Positions 17,985 to 26,224 of a stretch of 36,775 nucleotides of DNA are shown here, piece after piece. How positions within the stretch are numbered: the stretch's first letter is position 1; every line of letters begins with the position of its first letter. A model generated the notes under the pieces. It worked only from the letters and a program-made list of their open reading frames with translations, did not search any database and was not told where the DNA came from. Both the position numbers and the translations under genes were made by a program. Source of the DNA: an uncultured Eubacteriales bacterium (lineage in GTDB: Bacteria; Bacillota; Clostridia; Christensenellales; Aristaeellaceae); NCBI GenBank assembly GCA_902765305.1, contig CACWZI010000089.1:1-36775 (forward strand), given 5' to 3'.

Positions 17985-18013
17985 TTGCGCCGCGGCGTCT
18001 TTTTGTGTATAAT
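17985..18013 (+). promoter_or_regulatory. promoter of the BrnT toxin-antitoxin pair
   Basis: TTGCGC (17985-17990), 17 nt, then TATAAT (18008-18013), with an extended -10 TG just before it. The start codon follows about 30 nt later. Confidence 0.75.
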
Positions 18014-18042
18014 GGTATCATACAATACAGGGAGGGGTTCCC

Positions 18043-18315
18043 TTGCAGTTCGAGTGGGACGAGGAAAAGGCTGCGCTGAACCTGAAGAAGCACGGCGTGC
18101 GGTTTGAAACTGCCGCGCGGGTATTCTGCGATGAAAACCGGATCGAACTGTTCGATTCCATACATAGTGACGAGGAAGAGCGATACAATACCATTGGTAT
18201 GGTAGACAATATACTTTTCGTCGTATACACCGAACGGAAAAACAGAGTGAGATTAATTTCCGCCAGACCAGCGAACAGGAAGGAGAGGCGTTTGTACTAT
18301 GATCATTACCTATGA
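18043..18315 (+). CDS. brnT: BrnT family type II toxin
   Basis: The protein has 90 residues starting at TTG with GGGAGGGG 5 nt upstream. The BrnT pattern is clear: FEWDEEKAALNLKKHGVRFETAARVFCDE, IGMVDNILFVVYTER and RLISARPANRKERRLYYDHYL. BrnT toxins have a RelE-like fold and cleave RNA to stop translation. The gene is first in its operon, as usual for brnTA. The partner gene overlaps its end by 17 bp. Confidence 0.9.
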   Translation: MQFEWDEEKAALNLKKHGVRFETAARVFCDENRIELFDSIHSDEEERYNTIGMVDNILFVVYTERKNRVRLISARPANRKERRLYYDHYL

Positions 18316-18511
18316 AATTAAAGTCAGTCCAAAGGCGCGCAAGCCTTTGACCTCCGAAGAAATCATGGCGATTGAGGCGCAAGCGCCCCATGACGAAGAA
18401 ATCGTCTACGACGACGATTGCCCCGAAATGACCGACGAGCAACTGAAGCAGTTCAAGCGCGTGCATCCCAACCCAGACAAGGACACCAGTCCAGCCCGCA
18501 GGCTGGGATAG
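18299..18511 (+). CDS. putative antitoxin partner of BrnT, short acidic form
   Basis: The protein has 70 residues and overlaps the 3' end of the toxin gene by 17 bp. AAGGAGAGG precedes the ATG. It reads MIITYEIKVSPKARKPLTSEEIMAIE and then an acidic middle (EEIVYDDDCPEMTDEQLKQF). It is rich in Asp and Glu, as expected of a protein that masks a basic RNase. Canonical BrnA carries a C-terminal ribbon-helix-helix DNA-binding domain, which is not evident here. Autoregulation through this protein is therefore doubtful. A terminator follows directly. The assignment rests on position and charge. Confidence 0.75.
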   Translation: MIITYEIKVSPKARKPLTSEEIMAIEAQAPHDEEIVYDDDCPEMTDEQLKQFKRVHPNPDKDTSPARRLG

Positions 18512-18525
18512 CCTGTTCTGCCTGT

Positions 18526-18549
18526 CAAAGCATCCGAAAGGATGCTTTG
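18526..18549 (+). terminator. terminator after the toxin-antitoxin pair
   Basis: CAAAGCATCC-GAAA-GGATGCTTTG is a perfect 10-bp stem with a GNRA-type tetraloop, 14 nt after the antitoxin stop. It is followed by TTTGTTC, a weak T-tract. Confidence 0.75.
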
Positions 18550-18606
18550 TTTGTTCAAAAATCGCTTCTTCATAACCATTTCTCCTTATTTCACCGTGTT
18601 TCGGCC

Positions 18607-18634
18607 TTGAAAAGCAACAAACGCCGAGTATAAT
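18607..18634 (+). promoter_or_regulatory. alpha-amylase promoter
   Basis: TTGAAA (18607-18612), 16 nt, then TATAAT (18629-18634). Confidence 0.7.
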
Positions 18635-18641
18635 AATCGAA

Positions 18642-18662
18642 ATTCAGGACGGTTTCCTGAAT
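18642..18662 (+). promoter_or_regulatory. inverted repeat at the expected amylase transcription start
   Basis: ATTCAGG-N7-CCTGAAT is a perfect 7-bp dyad that begins about 8 nt after the -10 box. Its position fits an operator for a sugar-responsive repressor or a 5'-end RNA hairpin. The regulator is not identifiable. Confidence 0.45.
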
Positions 18663-18723
18663 CATTACATGAAAGGGTCCTGTGCGCCGGGCACAATCCG
18701 CGCGCAGGTTATGGATATGGATT

Positions 18724-20190
18724 ATGTTTACCAATGAAACGATGATGCAGTACTTTGAATGGTATCTGCCCAACGACGGGCTTTGGTGGCGGCGGTGCGC
18801 CGCGAAGGCGGAAAACCTGCACGACCTGGGCATCACCCAGGTCTGGCTGCCCCCGGCCTACAAGGCCACCAGCCAGGCGGACGTGGGCTACGCCGTCTAC
18901 GACATGTACGACCTGGGCGAGTTCGACCAGAAGGGCACCGTGCGCACCAAGTACGGCACCAAGCAGGAGTACCTGGACGCCGTCAGCGCCTTCCACAAGG
19001 CGGGCATAAGGGTATTTGCCGACATCGTGCTGAACCACCGCATGGGCGGCGACGAGACCGAGGACGTGGTGGCCGTCAGCGACGACCCTGAGAACCGCAA
19101 CGAGCAGATCGAGGACGAGAAGGTGATCCGGGTCTGGTCGAAGTTCAACTTCGCCGGCAGAAACGGCAAGTACAGCACCTTCAAATGGAACCACACCCAT
19201 TTCACCGGCACCGACTGGGACGAAAAGACCCACGCCCCAGGCCACGTCTACCGCTTCCTCGGCAAACGCTGGCACCGGGACGTGGACCCGGAATGGGGCA
19301 ACTTCGACTACCTGATGGGCATGAACGTGGACATGGACAGCCCCGCGGTGATCCGCGAGACCAAGAAGTGGCTGGAGTGGTACATCCGCGAGACCCACAT
19401 CGACGGTCTGCGGCTGGACGCGGTAAAGCACATCAGCTTCGCCTTCTACGGCAAGCTGCTCCGCCACATCCGCAAGGCCACCGGCATGGCGATTCCCGCC
19501 GTGGGCGAATACTGGAGCGGCGAGCTGGAGCGCCTGACCCACTACCTGGATCAGGTGGACAACCGCATGGCGCTGTTTGACGCGGCGCTGCACTACAACT
19601 TTTTCAACGCCTCCCAGGGGCGGCTTGCCCTGAAATACATCTTCAACAACTCTCTGGTGCAATCCCGACCCTACTCCGCCGTCACCTTCGTGGACAACCA
19701 CGACACCCAGCACGGCCAGGCCCTGCAATCCACCGTCGAAGACTGGTTCAAGCCGCTGGCCTACGCGCTGATCCTTCTGCGCAAGGAGGGCGTGCCCTGC
19801 GTGTTCTACTCCGATTACTACGGCAACCCGCCCCAGGGCGGGTTGATGGTGCCCAACCTGGGCAAGCTGATCAAGGCCCGCCGCTGGTACGCCTACGGCG
19901 AGCAGACCGATTACTTCGACGACGAGCACATCGTGGGCTGGACCCGCAAGGGCGACATCGAGCACGAGCACTCGGGCATGGCCGTGGTGATGAGCGACGC
20001 CGAGGGCGGCAGCATCGAGATGGACGTGGGCAAGGCCTGCGCCGGCGAGCGCTTCTACGACGTGCTGGGCAAGTGCACCGAGCCTGTCACCGTGGACGGG
20101 GACGGCGTCGGCCGCTTCTTCACCGACGGCAGAAGCGTGTCGGTGTGGGTCCACCGGCGGGCGTTTGAGGATCTGATTATCAATGAGTAA
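18724..20190 (+). CDS. cytoplasmic alpha-amylase, glycoside hydrolase family 13
   Basis: The protein has 488 residues from ATG 18724 (MFTNETMMQYFEWYLPNDG), the usual start of this family; upstream in-frame codons give an unlikely Arg-rich extension. The ribosome site is weak. Conserved regions are DIVLNH (100-105), GLRLDAVKH with nucleophile D232, GEYW with acid/base E262, and FVDNHDTQ with D327. The QPG/long B-domain type and lack of a signal peptide match subfamily 5-like intracellular liquefying amylases of Firmicutes. It hydrolyses internal alpha-1,4 links of maltodextrin or glycogen. It is a single-gene transcription unit with its own promoter. Confidence 0.95.
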   Translation: MFTNETMMQYFEWYLPNDGLWWRRCAAKAENLHDLGITQVWLPPAYKATSQADVGYAVYDMYDLGEFDQKGTVRTKYGTKQEYLDAVSAFHKAGIRVFADIVLNHRMGGDETEDVVAVSDDPENRNEQIEDEKVIRVWSKFNFAGRNGKYSTFKWNHTHFTGTDWDEKTHAPGHVYRFLGKRWHRDVDPEWGNFDYLMGMNVDMDSPAVIRETKKWLEWYIRETHIDGLRLDAVKHISFAFYGKLLRHIRKATGMAIPAVGEYWSGELERLTHYLDQVDNRMALFDAALHYNFFNASQGRLALKYIFNNSLVQSRPYSAVTFVDNHDTQHGQALQSTVEDWFKPLAYALILLRKEGVPCVFYSDYYGNPPQGGLMVPNLGKLIKARRWYAYGEQTDYFDDEHIVGWTRKGDIEHEHSGMAVVMSDAEGGSIEMDVGKACAGERFYDVLGKCTEPVTVDGDGVGRFFTDGRSVSVWVHRRAFEDLIINE

Positions 20191-20229
20191 GGGGGACGTT
20201 CATTGATCGGCGCTGTTGATGCAGGAAGC

Positions 20230-21207
20230 TCAGTAGTCATTTGGCATATTCCCCACAATCACGGCAACAATCTTCTCCATGTTCTCCCTCACCGTATAGA
20301 AATCATGCAGCGTGCTTTTTGAGTAAGCATAATACGTGCCAGCTGAGTGCTGCACAAGATAGTTGGTGAAGAAACGCTCCCAGCTGAAGAATTCTGCGCT
20401 CTCGATTTGCTGTCCGGGATCATTCAGCATTTCCTGCACACCATCAATGGGAACAATCCCGGATTGCAGAATCAACCACTCGAAGGATTCCGGCAGGCAG
20501 ATGTTAATCCGATCGGGATATTGCCTTTGCAGCTTCATAACGCGGTCCATCTCCGCACCGAAGGCCGCGCCGTCCGCAATGACAAACACGCCTTCCTGAT
20601 GATTCTCCTGCAGCCAGGAAAAGATGCCCGAGTTGGAGCCAGCCGATTCACAGCGAAGCGGCGTTCCCTCGTAAAGGTGCTGATACAGCTGCAAGCCCGC
20701 CCCCGAATCCTCTGTCAACAGCACGCTTGCCGACGCCCTGCGCCGGTTACTCCCGTTGGAGTACACATATCCATCATGCCGTCGATACAGCTTTTCGAAG
20801 GTGTGATACCGATTGCTCGTCTTGATCTGGTAGATTTCCTCGACGCTATAGGGCAGCTCATGCAGGTTCTCCCGGTTGAAGATGACATAGTAATTATCGG
20901 TCTGCTGGATCGCTGCAGCGAATTCACGGGAGGCCAGATAATGAGCGCCCTCGTCGATGAAGACCACGCTGCCCTTTGTGTGACTCAGTTGGTTTTGCCA
21001 GTCCATATCCACAAGGGCCACGCAGGGGCAAGGCGCGCTGACCTGCACGCCGCTGTCCTCTCCCAGCCGCGTGTACTCGGCGACCATGTCATAGAGCGTC
21101 GTCTTGCCGGTGCCGCTGTCGCCGCGCACGACGGTGATGTTTCGCTCCAATGTAAACCTGAACCGCGCGCGATTGTTGGAAACGCGAATATCAATTCTAC
21201 CCTTCAT
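20230..21207 (-). CDS. P-loop ATPase paired with a DUF4869 protein
   Basis: The protein has 325 residues with GAGGTG before ATG. It has a Walker A motif GDSGTGKT (29-36) after the beta strand NITVVR, and a Walker B-like segment SVVFIDEGAHYLAS (80-93). The middle part contains YYVIFNRENLHELPYSVEEIYQIKTSNRYHTFEKLY. The C-terminal part is specific (LPESFEWLILQSGI, FFSWERFFTNYLVQHSAGTYYAYSK). I do not recognise a characterised family. It lies 8 bp after the DUF4869 gene, so the two form an operon and probably one functional unit. It converges on the amylase gene with 39 bp between the stops. Function is unknown. Confidence 0.85.
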   Translation of the reverse strand: MKGRIDIRVSNNRARFRFTLERNITVVRGDSGTGKTTLYDMVAEYTRLGEDSGVQVSAPCPCVALVDMDWQNQLSHTKGSVVFIDEGAHYLASREFAAAIQQTDNYYVIFNRENLHELPYSVEEIYQIKTSNRYHTFEKLYRRHDGYVYSNGSNRRRASASVLLTEDSGAGLQLYQHLYEGTPLRCESAGSNSGIFSWLQENHQEGVFVIADGAAFGAEMDRVMKLQRQYPDRINICLPESFEWLILQSGIVPIDGVQEMLNDPGQQIESAEFFSWERFFTNYLVQHSAGTYYAYSKSTLHDFYTVRENMEKIVAVIVGNMPNDY

Positions 21208-21215
21208 GCCGCACC

Positions 21216-21659
21216 TCAAACATACGCTCCGGCCGCGTCGATCAGCTCGGCCATGTTCCTGACGATCCTGTTGTTGTTCAGCACGCGCAGCTTGAACGGC
21301 GCGTCGCCAAAGTCCATCAGGTGGCGCAGGTTGACGACCACCTTGCGCTTTTCCGCCAGCCTGAGCAGCCACTTGGCGCAGTTATCCCCGCAGGTGGAGG
21401 CGTTGAAGACGTGCTTGTTCTGCTTGTCGTTGGCGATCAGCAGCAGCGTCTTGACGCCGCCGGAGAGCTGCAGGGGCGTGATCATACCGAGCACCGGGCT
21501 TTCGATGACCTGCGGGCCGACGACCTTCGAGCGGTCCACGTCCGCAATCATCTCCACCGCCAGCGGCGCGGTGATCCATTTATCCTCATAGGTGTTCTTG
21601 AAATACACCGCCGTATTGTAAATCGCCTCCGGCATCGGGCCGAAATAGACGTTGAGCAT
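21216..21659 (-). CDS. DUF4869 family protein
   Basis: The protein has 147 residues with GAGGTGATAG upstream of ATG, nearly the same ribosome-site context as the next gene. It opens MLNVYFGPMPEAIYNTAVYFKNTYEDKWIT and contains SPVLGMITPLQLSGGVKTLLLIAND and NASTCGDNCAKWLL, all typical of DUF4869 as I remember the family. No membrane segment or signal peptide is present. It is GC-rich like the host and probably not part of the AT-rich block to its right. It is encoded immediately before a P-loop ATPase. No function is known. Confidence 0.82.
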   Translation of the reverse strand: MLNVYFGPMPEAIYNTAVYFKNTYEDKWITAPLAVEMIADVDRSKVVGPQVIESPVLGMITPLQLSGGVKTLLLIANDKQNKHVFNASTCGDNCAKWLLRLAEKRKVVVNLRHLMDFGDAPFKLRVLNNNRIVRNMAELIDAAGAYV

Positions 21660-21875
21660 GCTATCACCTCAATGAAACACATTCCGGTATTATTATATCC
21701 TGTCCGTCAATATTGCAGACAGTACCGGGGATATTGTGTATGCTTTACAGGTGTTATCAGAGACATTATATTATCCTCTTTGTGTGTCAGAAAATCATTT
21801 TTGTGACACCTACATGATAATCGCCATATTAGATTCCTCGCTATTAGGTACATCAGGGTACACTTTGTGCTGGTA

Positions 21876-22997
21876 TTAGTCATCAAATTTTCCCAATTCT
21901 TCAAGAGGCTCCTTGGTCGTGTCAATTTCCAATCCCTCTTTTAACCATTCAGCCTTCTTATACCCTGTTCCTGTTAATTCATAAATCTCACCCTTATAAC
22001 CAACGGGCTTAACCCAGCCCCATTCAATGAGTCGATCTAATGCTTCTTGCCATTTTGCAGATTCCCTTTGTGAGTTATCCGCCATGAATTGTTTCCCAGA
22101 CGTTGTTATTTGCACAGGAGTACTCAGAGTCCGAATCTTTAATATCCTACCATCACCATCAGCCGCATAAACAAGGAGAAAAGCAGTATCGACAGGTATA
22201 TCCCCAACATCATCTCTTCCTACAGTTGATAATACAGGATTGTCGCTCCCGATAATCAGAGTATTATCTTCAACGCGGAACAGATTCTCAATATCTTCTT
22301 TTGTAGCAACAGGCATTTTCTCCCGTGTTGATTGATACTTTTCTACATCAGTTAGTCGATTCCCAAACTCAGTGAGTATTGCCTTCATGTTTTCCAATAC
22401 TCTCTGTTGCTGCTCACTGAGTCCGGAATTAGCCTTATTTCGTTCCTCTGCTTCTTCGTTGATTATATCTACTACATCTCTGTATCTAACCCAGCCAGCT
22501 TTAGTGCCTGCATATCCAACAGCATTTCGTAATGTAGCAGAAGCAGCATATTTCAGATCATCAACACTTCCAAAGAAATCTACTTGTTGTTTATCATTCA
22601 TAACCTTGTTCTTAAAACTCTCAAGCCGCTTCTGTTTTTCATATTTTGAGTCGCCACTATCTTGCTTATCTGCTGTTATTGATTCAGGCCGCTTAATCAG
22701 TACTATAACAGGTATTTCTTTACTCTTGGCATAGTCATATTCCTTCTCCGTATAACTAACGTTAGATGCTTCATCAATCGATCCATACCGTCCACCGATA
22801 ATTAGCAGATAAAAATCACACTCATCGATCATCTTTGTGATGACTTCCCATTGGCTTGCAGGCGCAGCATGAAACTGTTCCATTCCCACAGGAATAAAAC
22901 CGTTCTCTAAGGCAACCCCTATTATTTCCTGCCGTTCATTCTTGAGGTCTTCATATGTAGAACTGATAAAAATTGAAAACTTACGTCTATCCGGCAT
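21876..22997 (-). CDS. DUF4062 (TIR/nucleoside-processing-like Rossmann) protein
   Basis: The protein has 373 residues from ATG 22997, which has GGAGGGG 6 nt upstream. The N-terminal DUF4062 domain reads KFSIFISSTYEDLKNERQ, GFIPVGMEQFHAAPASQWEVITKMIDECDFYLLIIGGRYGS (split here across the domain) and SYTEKEYDYA. This is a flavodoxin-like fold related to TIR domains and common in defence and signalling proteins. The middle (about 200-260) is helical (EEAEERNKANSGLSEQQQRVLENMKA). The C-terminus looks like a winged-helix unit (WQEALDRLIEWGWVKPVGYKGEIYELTGTGYKKAEWL). The gene is AT-rich compared with its surroundings and has its own promoter. It lies next to two TIR genes. Confidence 0.85.
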   Translation of the reverse strand: MPDRRKFSIFISSTYEDLKNERQEIIGVALENGFIPVGMEQFHAAPASQWEVITKMIDECDFYLLIIGGRYGSIDEASNVSYTEKEYDYAKSKEIPVIVLIKRPESITADKQDSGDSKYEKQKRLESFKNKVMNDKQQVDFFGSVDDLKYAASATLRNAVGYAGTKAGWVRYRDVVDIINEEAEERNKANSGLSEQQQRVLENMKAILTEFGNRLTDVEKYQSTREKMPVATKEDIENLFRVEDNTLIIGSDNPVLSTVGRDDVGDIPVDTAFLLVYAADGDGRILKIRTLSTPVQITTSGKQFMADNSQRESAKWQEALDRLIEWGWVKPVGYKGEIYELTGTGYKKAEWLKEGLEIDTTKEPLEELGKFDD

Positions 22998-23049
22998 TGC
23001 TATCCCCTCCATAGTTTGATTAGCATGTTCACTCATACGATAGTACTCT

Positions 23050-23078
23050 ACTATATAATCCATTTGAACTTGTTTCAA
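23050..23078 (-). promoter_or_regulatory. promoter of the DUF4062 gene
   Basis: On the minus strand, TTGAAA (23078-23073), 17 nt, then TATAGT (23055-23050), just after the stop of the upstream TIR gene. Confidence 0.6.
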
Positions 23079-23084
23079 CGTATA

Positions 23085-24728
23085 CTAATTCTTAAATCCT
23101 TTTGTCTTAGCGCTCCGATTAAAACAAATTATTGATATAACTAGCGATATTAAGCCCGCAACTAAGATTAAACTGCTTCTAGACTGTACCATCGACCAAC
23201 TGTTATCAATCATAGGGTATATCCTGGAAACAATAATCATCACAATAGATCCAATAATTGCACCAATAGACTCCATAATATCCTTATCCTTTTTCCCCGA
23301 TCGAATTGCTGATACAATCATGACAATACAACCAATAGAAATGACTAGATTCGCTCTAGAACTATCCATTGAGTGGTCTCCATACTTTCCCATTACCAAT
23401 CCGATGATAGTAAGCAAGACTGCAACCACCGACCAAGATAAAGCAGCTACTTTACTAATTGTTGATATGCTTTGATTCTTCTCAGTAGCAGATATTGTAT
23501 TCTCTGCTTGTTTTGCCTTGTTCTCAACAGTTTGCGTTACCTTATTGCTAGTATTATTCGTATTGCTTTCTATCTTACTTTTATTATTCGAGGAAGTGTC
23601 CTGCCAAGTCAAACTATTCGAGTATTTCGATGCATTATTACCTATTTCCTGTTTAGCTTCTATTCGCAACGAATTAATCAAAACTTGCCTTTGGGCATTG
23701 AATACGCTTTCATCAATTACTCCTTGCTTGTAGAGGCGTTGCAATTTTTCTAATTTGTCGAGTGTCGATAGCTCACTTTTTCCCTCACCATCTATTTTCT
23801 CTTGTGCACTGTTTTCCTGCGATAAAGTCGACACTTGAGGCAACACTTTCTTAATTCCTCTAATCAAATCCTGAATAAAACCAATCTTTGACATATCCTG
23901 ACTTTGAAAAAGTGAAAGCTCGTCAGGAAGGTCAGAAGGATCCATGTCCCTATAGCAAGGAATAATTAACCTATCCTTTTCCTTATTTGTTAACGCGATA
24001 AAGCGACTCCATTCATTCTTTACCCAGACGGCATTAAAGAAATCCGGTTTAGTTCCTATTACCAGCATAACCTTTGCGCTATTCAAAGCCGCGAAAATGA
24101 AGGGCTCATATTGCTGGCCAAGCTTATCTTCTAGCGTTATTCTGGAAAAAAAGACCTTATATCCTTCGTTAGTTAGATGATAGTAAATCTCTTGTGCCAA
24201 GACCGAATCTTTTGTTCGCCTGCCTGATTCATCCGTTTCTTTATAGCATATAAATATATCAAACGGGTTTTCACGTTTAGAAATATCAAGTATTCCTTTC
24301 TGAATCTCAGCTATCGTCTCTGCCTCAGATTGATAGATATACTTCTGTTCTTCACTCGCATATCGAACCGCAGACTTGTAGTCCTCGTCCGCCAGGATCG
24401 AGGCATACTGCACCCGGTTCACCGTGGGCACCCGCTTGTGGGATGCCGGATCCTCCACGTACTCGATGCCGTACCGGCACAGCACCAGCGACCAATAGGC
24501 CTCGGCATCCGTGCGATCCTCGGCGAGAACCTGCTCGTAGATAGCCATGGCCTTGTCGAATTCGTTCTGCCTGCGGAAGTGGTTCGCCCGGTCGTACAGG
24601 TTCGCCCGCTTGTCGTCGTCCAGCTTCGGCAGTGTCTGATTCGTGCCGCAATAGGGGCACTCCGCAACGCTCGCGTCCGGCTCAAAAGCCAGGTCGCCGC
24701 CGCACATTTTGCATTTGAAAGTGATCAT
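23085..24728 (-). CDS. zinc-ribbon / TIR / SHOCT-like / multi-pass membrane protein
   Basis: The protein has 547 residues from ATG 24728 with GGAGGAG upstream. The order of parts is a zinc ribbon with C6, C9, C24 and C27, then a helical region with a TPR-like pair (about 43-95). A TIR domain follows (about 156-290: FDIFICYKETD, GYKVFFSRITLED, VMLVIGT). The WVKNEW segment places E239 where NADase TIR domains keep their catalytic Glu. Next come a SHOCT-like motif (LDKLEKLQRLYKQGVIDESVF, about 323-352, abbreviated here), an Asn/Ser/Thr-rich linker, and four membrane helices (about 426-446, 458-475, 487-505, 518-536). Codons for residues 1 to about 123 are GC-rich while the remainder is AT-rich, so the gene is a mosaic. 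It is a paralogue of the next gene. Confidence 0.88.
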   Translation of the reverse strand: MITFKCKMCGGDLAFEPDASVAECPYCGTNQTLPKLDDDKRANLYDRANHFRRQNEFDKAMAIYEQVLAEDRTDAEAYWSLVLCRYGIEYVEDPASHKRVPTVNRVQYASILADEDYKSAVRYASEEQKYIYQSEAETIAEIQKGILDISKRENPFDIFICYKETDESGRRTKDSVLAQEIYYHLTNEGYKVFFSRITLEDKLGQQYEPFIFAALNSAKVMLVIGTKPDFFNAVWVKNEWSRFIALTNKEKDRLIIPCYRDMDPSDLPDELSLFQSQDMSKIGFIQDLIRGIKKVLPQVSTLSQENSAQEKIDGEGKSELSTLDKLEKLQRLYKQGVIDESVFNAQRQVLINSLRIEAKQEIGNNASKYSNSLTWQDTSSNNKSKIESNTNNTSNKVTQTVENKAKQAENTISATEKNQSISTISKVAALSWSVVAVLLTIIGLVMGKYGDHSMDSSRANLVISIGCIVMIVSAIRSGKKDKDIMESIGAIIGSIVMIIVSRIYPMIDNSWSMVQSRSSLILVAGLISLVISIICFNRSAKTKGFKN

Positions 24729-24778
24729 GTTGCTCCTCCACAAATCAACAATAGTTTGGTGACACAACACATTTACCT

Positions 24779-26200
24779 CTAATGTGTATATCTGAGATAA
24801 TCAAGTCTGCCCTCATAAATAGCCAAAATTGCAATCAACACTAAAAAGCCGACTATTATGACAACTAGATACGGTAAGCATCCTGCTTTCTTCTTTTTAT
24901 TCTCTGCTAAAGGCACCATTTGAATAGAAGTCTCTTTAGCGTCCTTTTCCTCTCTTTTCGGCTGTATACTATCGTCAAGAGCATAATCAATCCATTTTCT
25001 CTGGTCATTTGGGTTGCGTTGAATGAATGCTTGAAACAATTTAATCCTTTCAGATTTTCTACTAATGATATCTATTTCTTCCAGGAGTTGGTTTACATTT
25101 GCTTCGTCTGCTTTGCGGTTTTTCTTTTTAAAAAATCCGCTATTGTGTGCGATTTCTATTTCAATTTCACTGATTATCCGTTTTTTATTCTTTATCGCAG
25201 AATCATATATTGACAATTGTGTACCCAGGAGCTGACACATCTTATCAAGGAATTGTCCGTCATTGATGCCTACATTCTTAGATTTATCTTGGCCCTCCAC
25301 TGTTTGTTTCGAGAGCAATTTATTAATACCATGTAGAATATCTTGTGCAAAACCAATCTTGCTCATGTCCTGACTTTGCAGTGTAGAAAACTCTTCCGGT
25401 AAATCATAGGGATCCATGTCTCTATAGCAAGGGATCAACAGCCTGGACCGATCATTTTTCATTAATGCTAAATACCGCTTCCATTCGTTCTTGACCCATA
25501 CTGCATCAAAATATTCCGGTTTTGTCCCTATAACAAGCATAACCCTCGCACTATTCAAAGCTGCAAAAATAAATGGTTCATACTGATATCCCAGTTTATC
25601 CTCCAACGTTATTCTTGAAAAAAATACATTATATCCTTCATTGGTCAATTGATGATAGATATCGGTAGCCAATACACTATCGGGAGTTCGTCGACCATTA
25701 TAATCAGTTTCCTTATAACAAATGAACACGTCAAAAGGTTTCTCTTGATTTGATATTAGAAGTATTCCCTTTTGAATGCCATCAATTGTTTTTGCTTCTT
25801 CTTCATATATCTTTTTTTGTTTTCCATCTGCATATTTAAGCGCAGATTTATAGTCCTCATTAACAAGGATAGAATAAAGCTGTGTTCGATTAACAGTGGG
25901 AATGCGCTTATGAGAAGAGGGGTCTTCTACATATTCTATACCAAATTGACACAATACCAACGACCAGTATACCTCTGCATCTGTAGCATCATCATGTAGA
26001 ATCTGCTCGTAGATTTCCAAAGCTTTATCGTATTCATTCAGTCGACGATAATGATTCGCTCTCTCGTACATATTTGCGCGCCTACTGTCACTCAACTTTG
26101 GTAAGGTTTGCATAGTTCCACAGTACGGACATGTGGCGACACTTGCACCCACTTCAAAGTTCAAGTCGCCGCCGCACATTTTGCATTTGAAGGTGATCAT
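24779..26200 (-). CDS. zinc-ribbon / TIR / single-pass membrane protein
   Basis: The protein has 473 residues with GGGAGG before ATG. Its first 290 or so residues align without gaps to the neighbouring TIR protein: zinc ribbon C6, C9, C24, C27; TIR 156-290; candidate catalytic E239 in WVKNEW. After that the two differ. This one has a charged helical region (about 315-420, with a KKKNRK stretch), a basic KKKK and one C-terminal membrane helix (442-462). It is AT-rich throughout except for the first 15 or so codons. TIR domains in bacteria commonly cleave NAD+ in antiphage defence; others only scaffold. It lies 50 bp upstream of its paralogue, probably in the same transcript. Confidence 0.88.
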   Translation of the reverse strand: MITFKCKMCGGDLNFEVGASVATCPYCGTMQTLPKLSDSRRANMYERANHYRRLNEYDKALEIYEQILHDDATDAEVYWSLVLCQFGIEYVEDPSSHKRIPTVNRTQLYSILVNEDYKSALKYADGKQKKIYEEEAKTIDGIQKGILLISNQEKPFDVFICYKETDYNGRRTPDSVLATDIYHQLTNEGYNVFFSRITLEDKLGYQYEPFIFAALNSARVMLVIGTKPEYFDAVWVKNEWKRYLALMKNDRSRLLIPCYRDMDPYDLPEEFSTLQSQDMSKIGFAQDILHGINKLLSKQTVEGQDKSKNVGINDGQFLDKMCQLLGTQLSIYDSAIKNKKRIISEIEIEIAHNSGFFKKKNRKADEANVNQLLEEIDIISRKSERIKLFQAFIQRNPNDQRKWIDYALDDSIQPKREEKDAKETSIQMVPLAENKKKKAGCLPYLVVIIVGFLVLIAILAIYEGRLDYLRYTH

Positions 26201-26224
26201 TTATTCTTCCTCCCGTCTTTAAAC

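Noticed and set aside
12695-20190. GH31, amylase and neighbouring genes as one polysaccharide-utilisation operon
   Set aside because: They are on different strands with separate promoters and terminators, and no sugar transporter or regulator lies between them.
21707-21815. Short minus-strand frames between the DUF4062 and DUF4869 genes, including a 19-codon frame with AGAGG upstream
   Set aside because: Too short, no family features, AT-rich spacer; possibly a leader peptide but not supportable.
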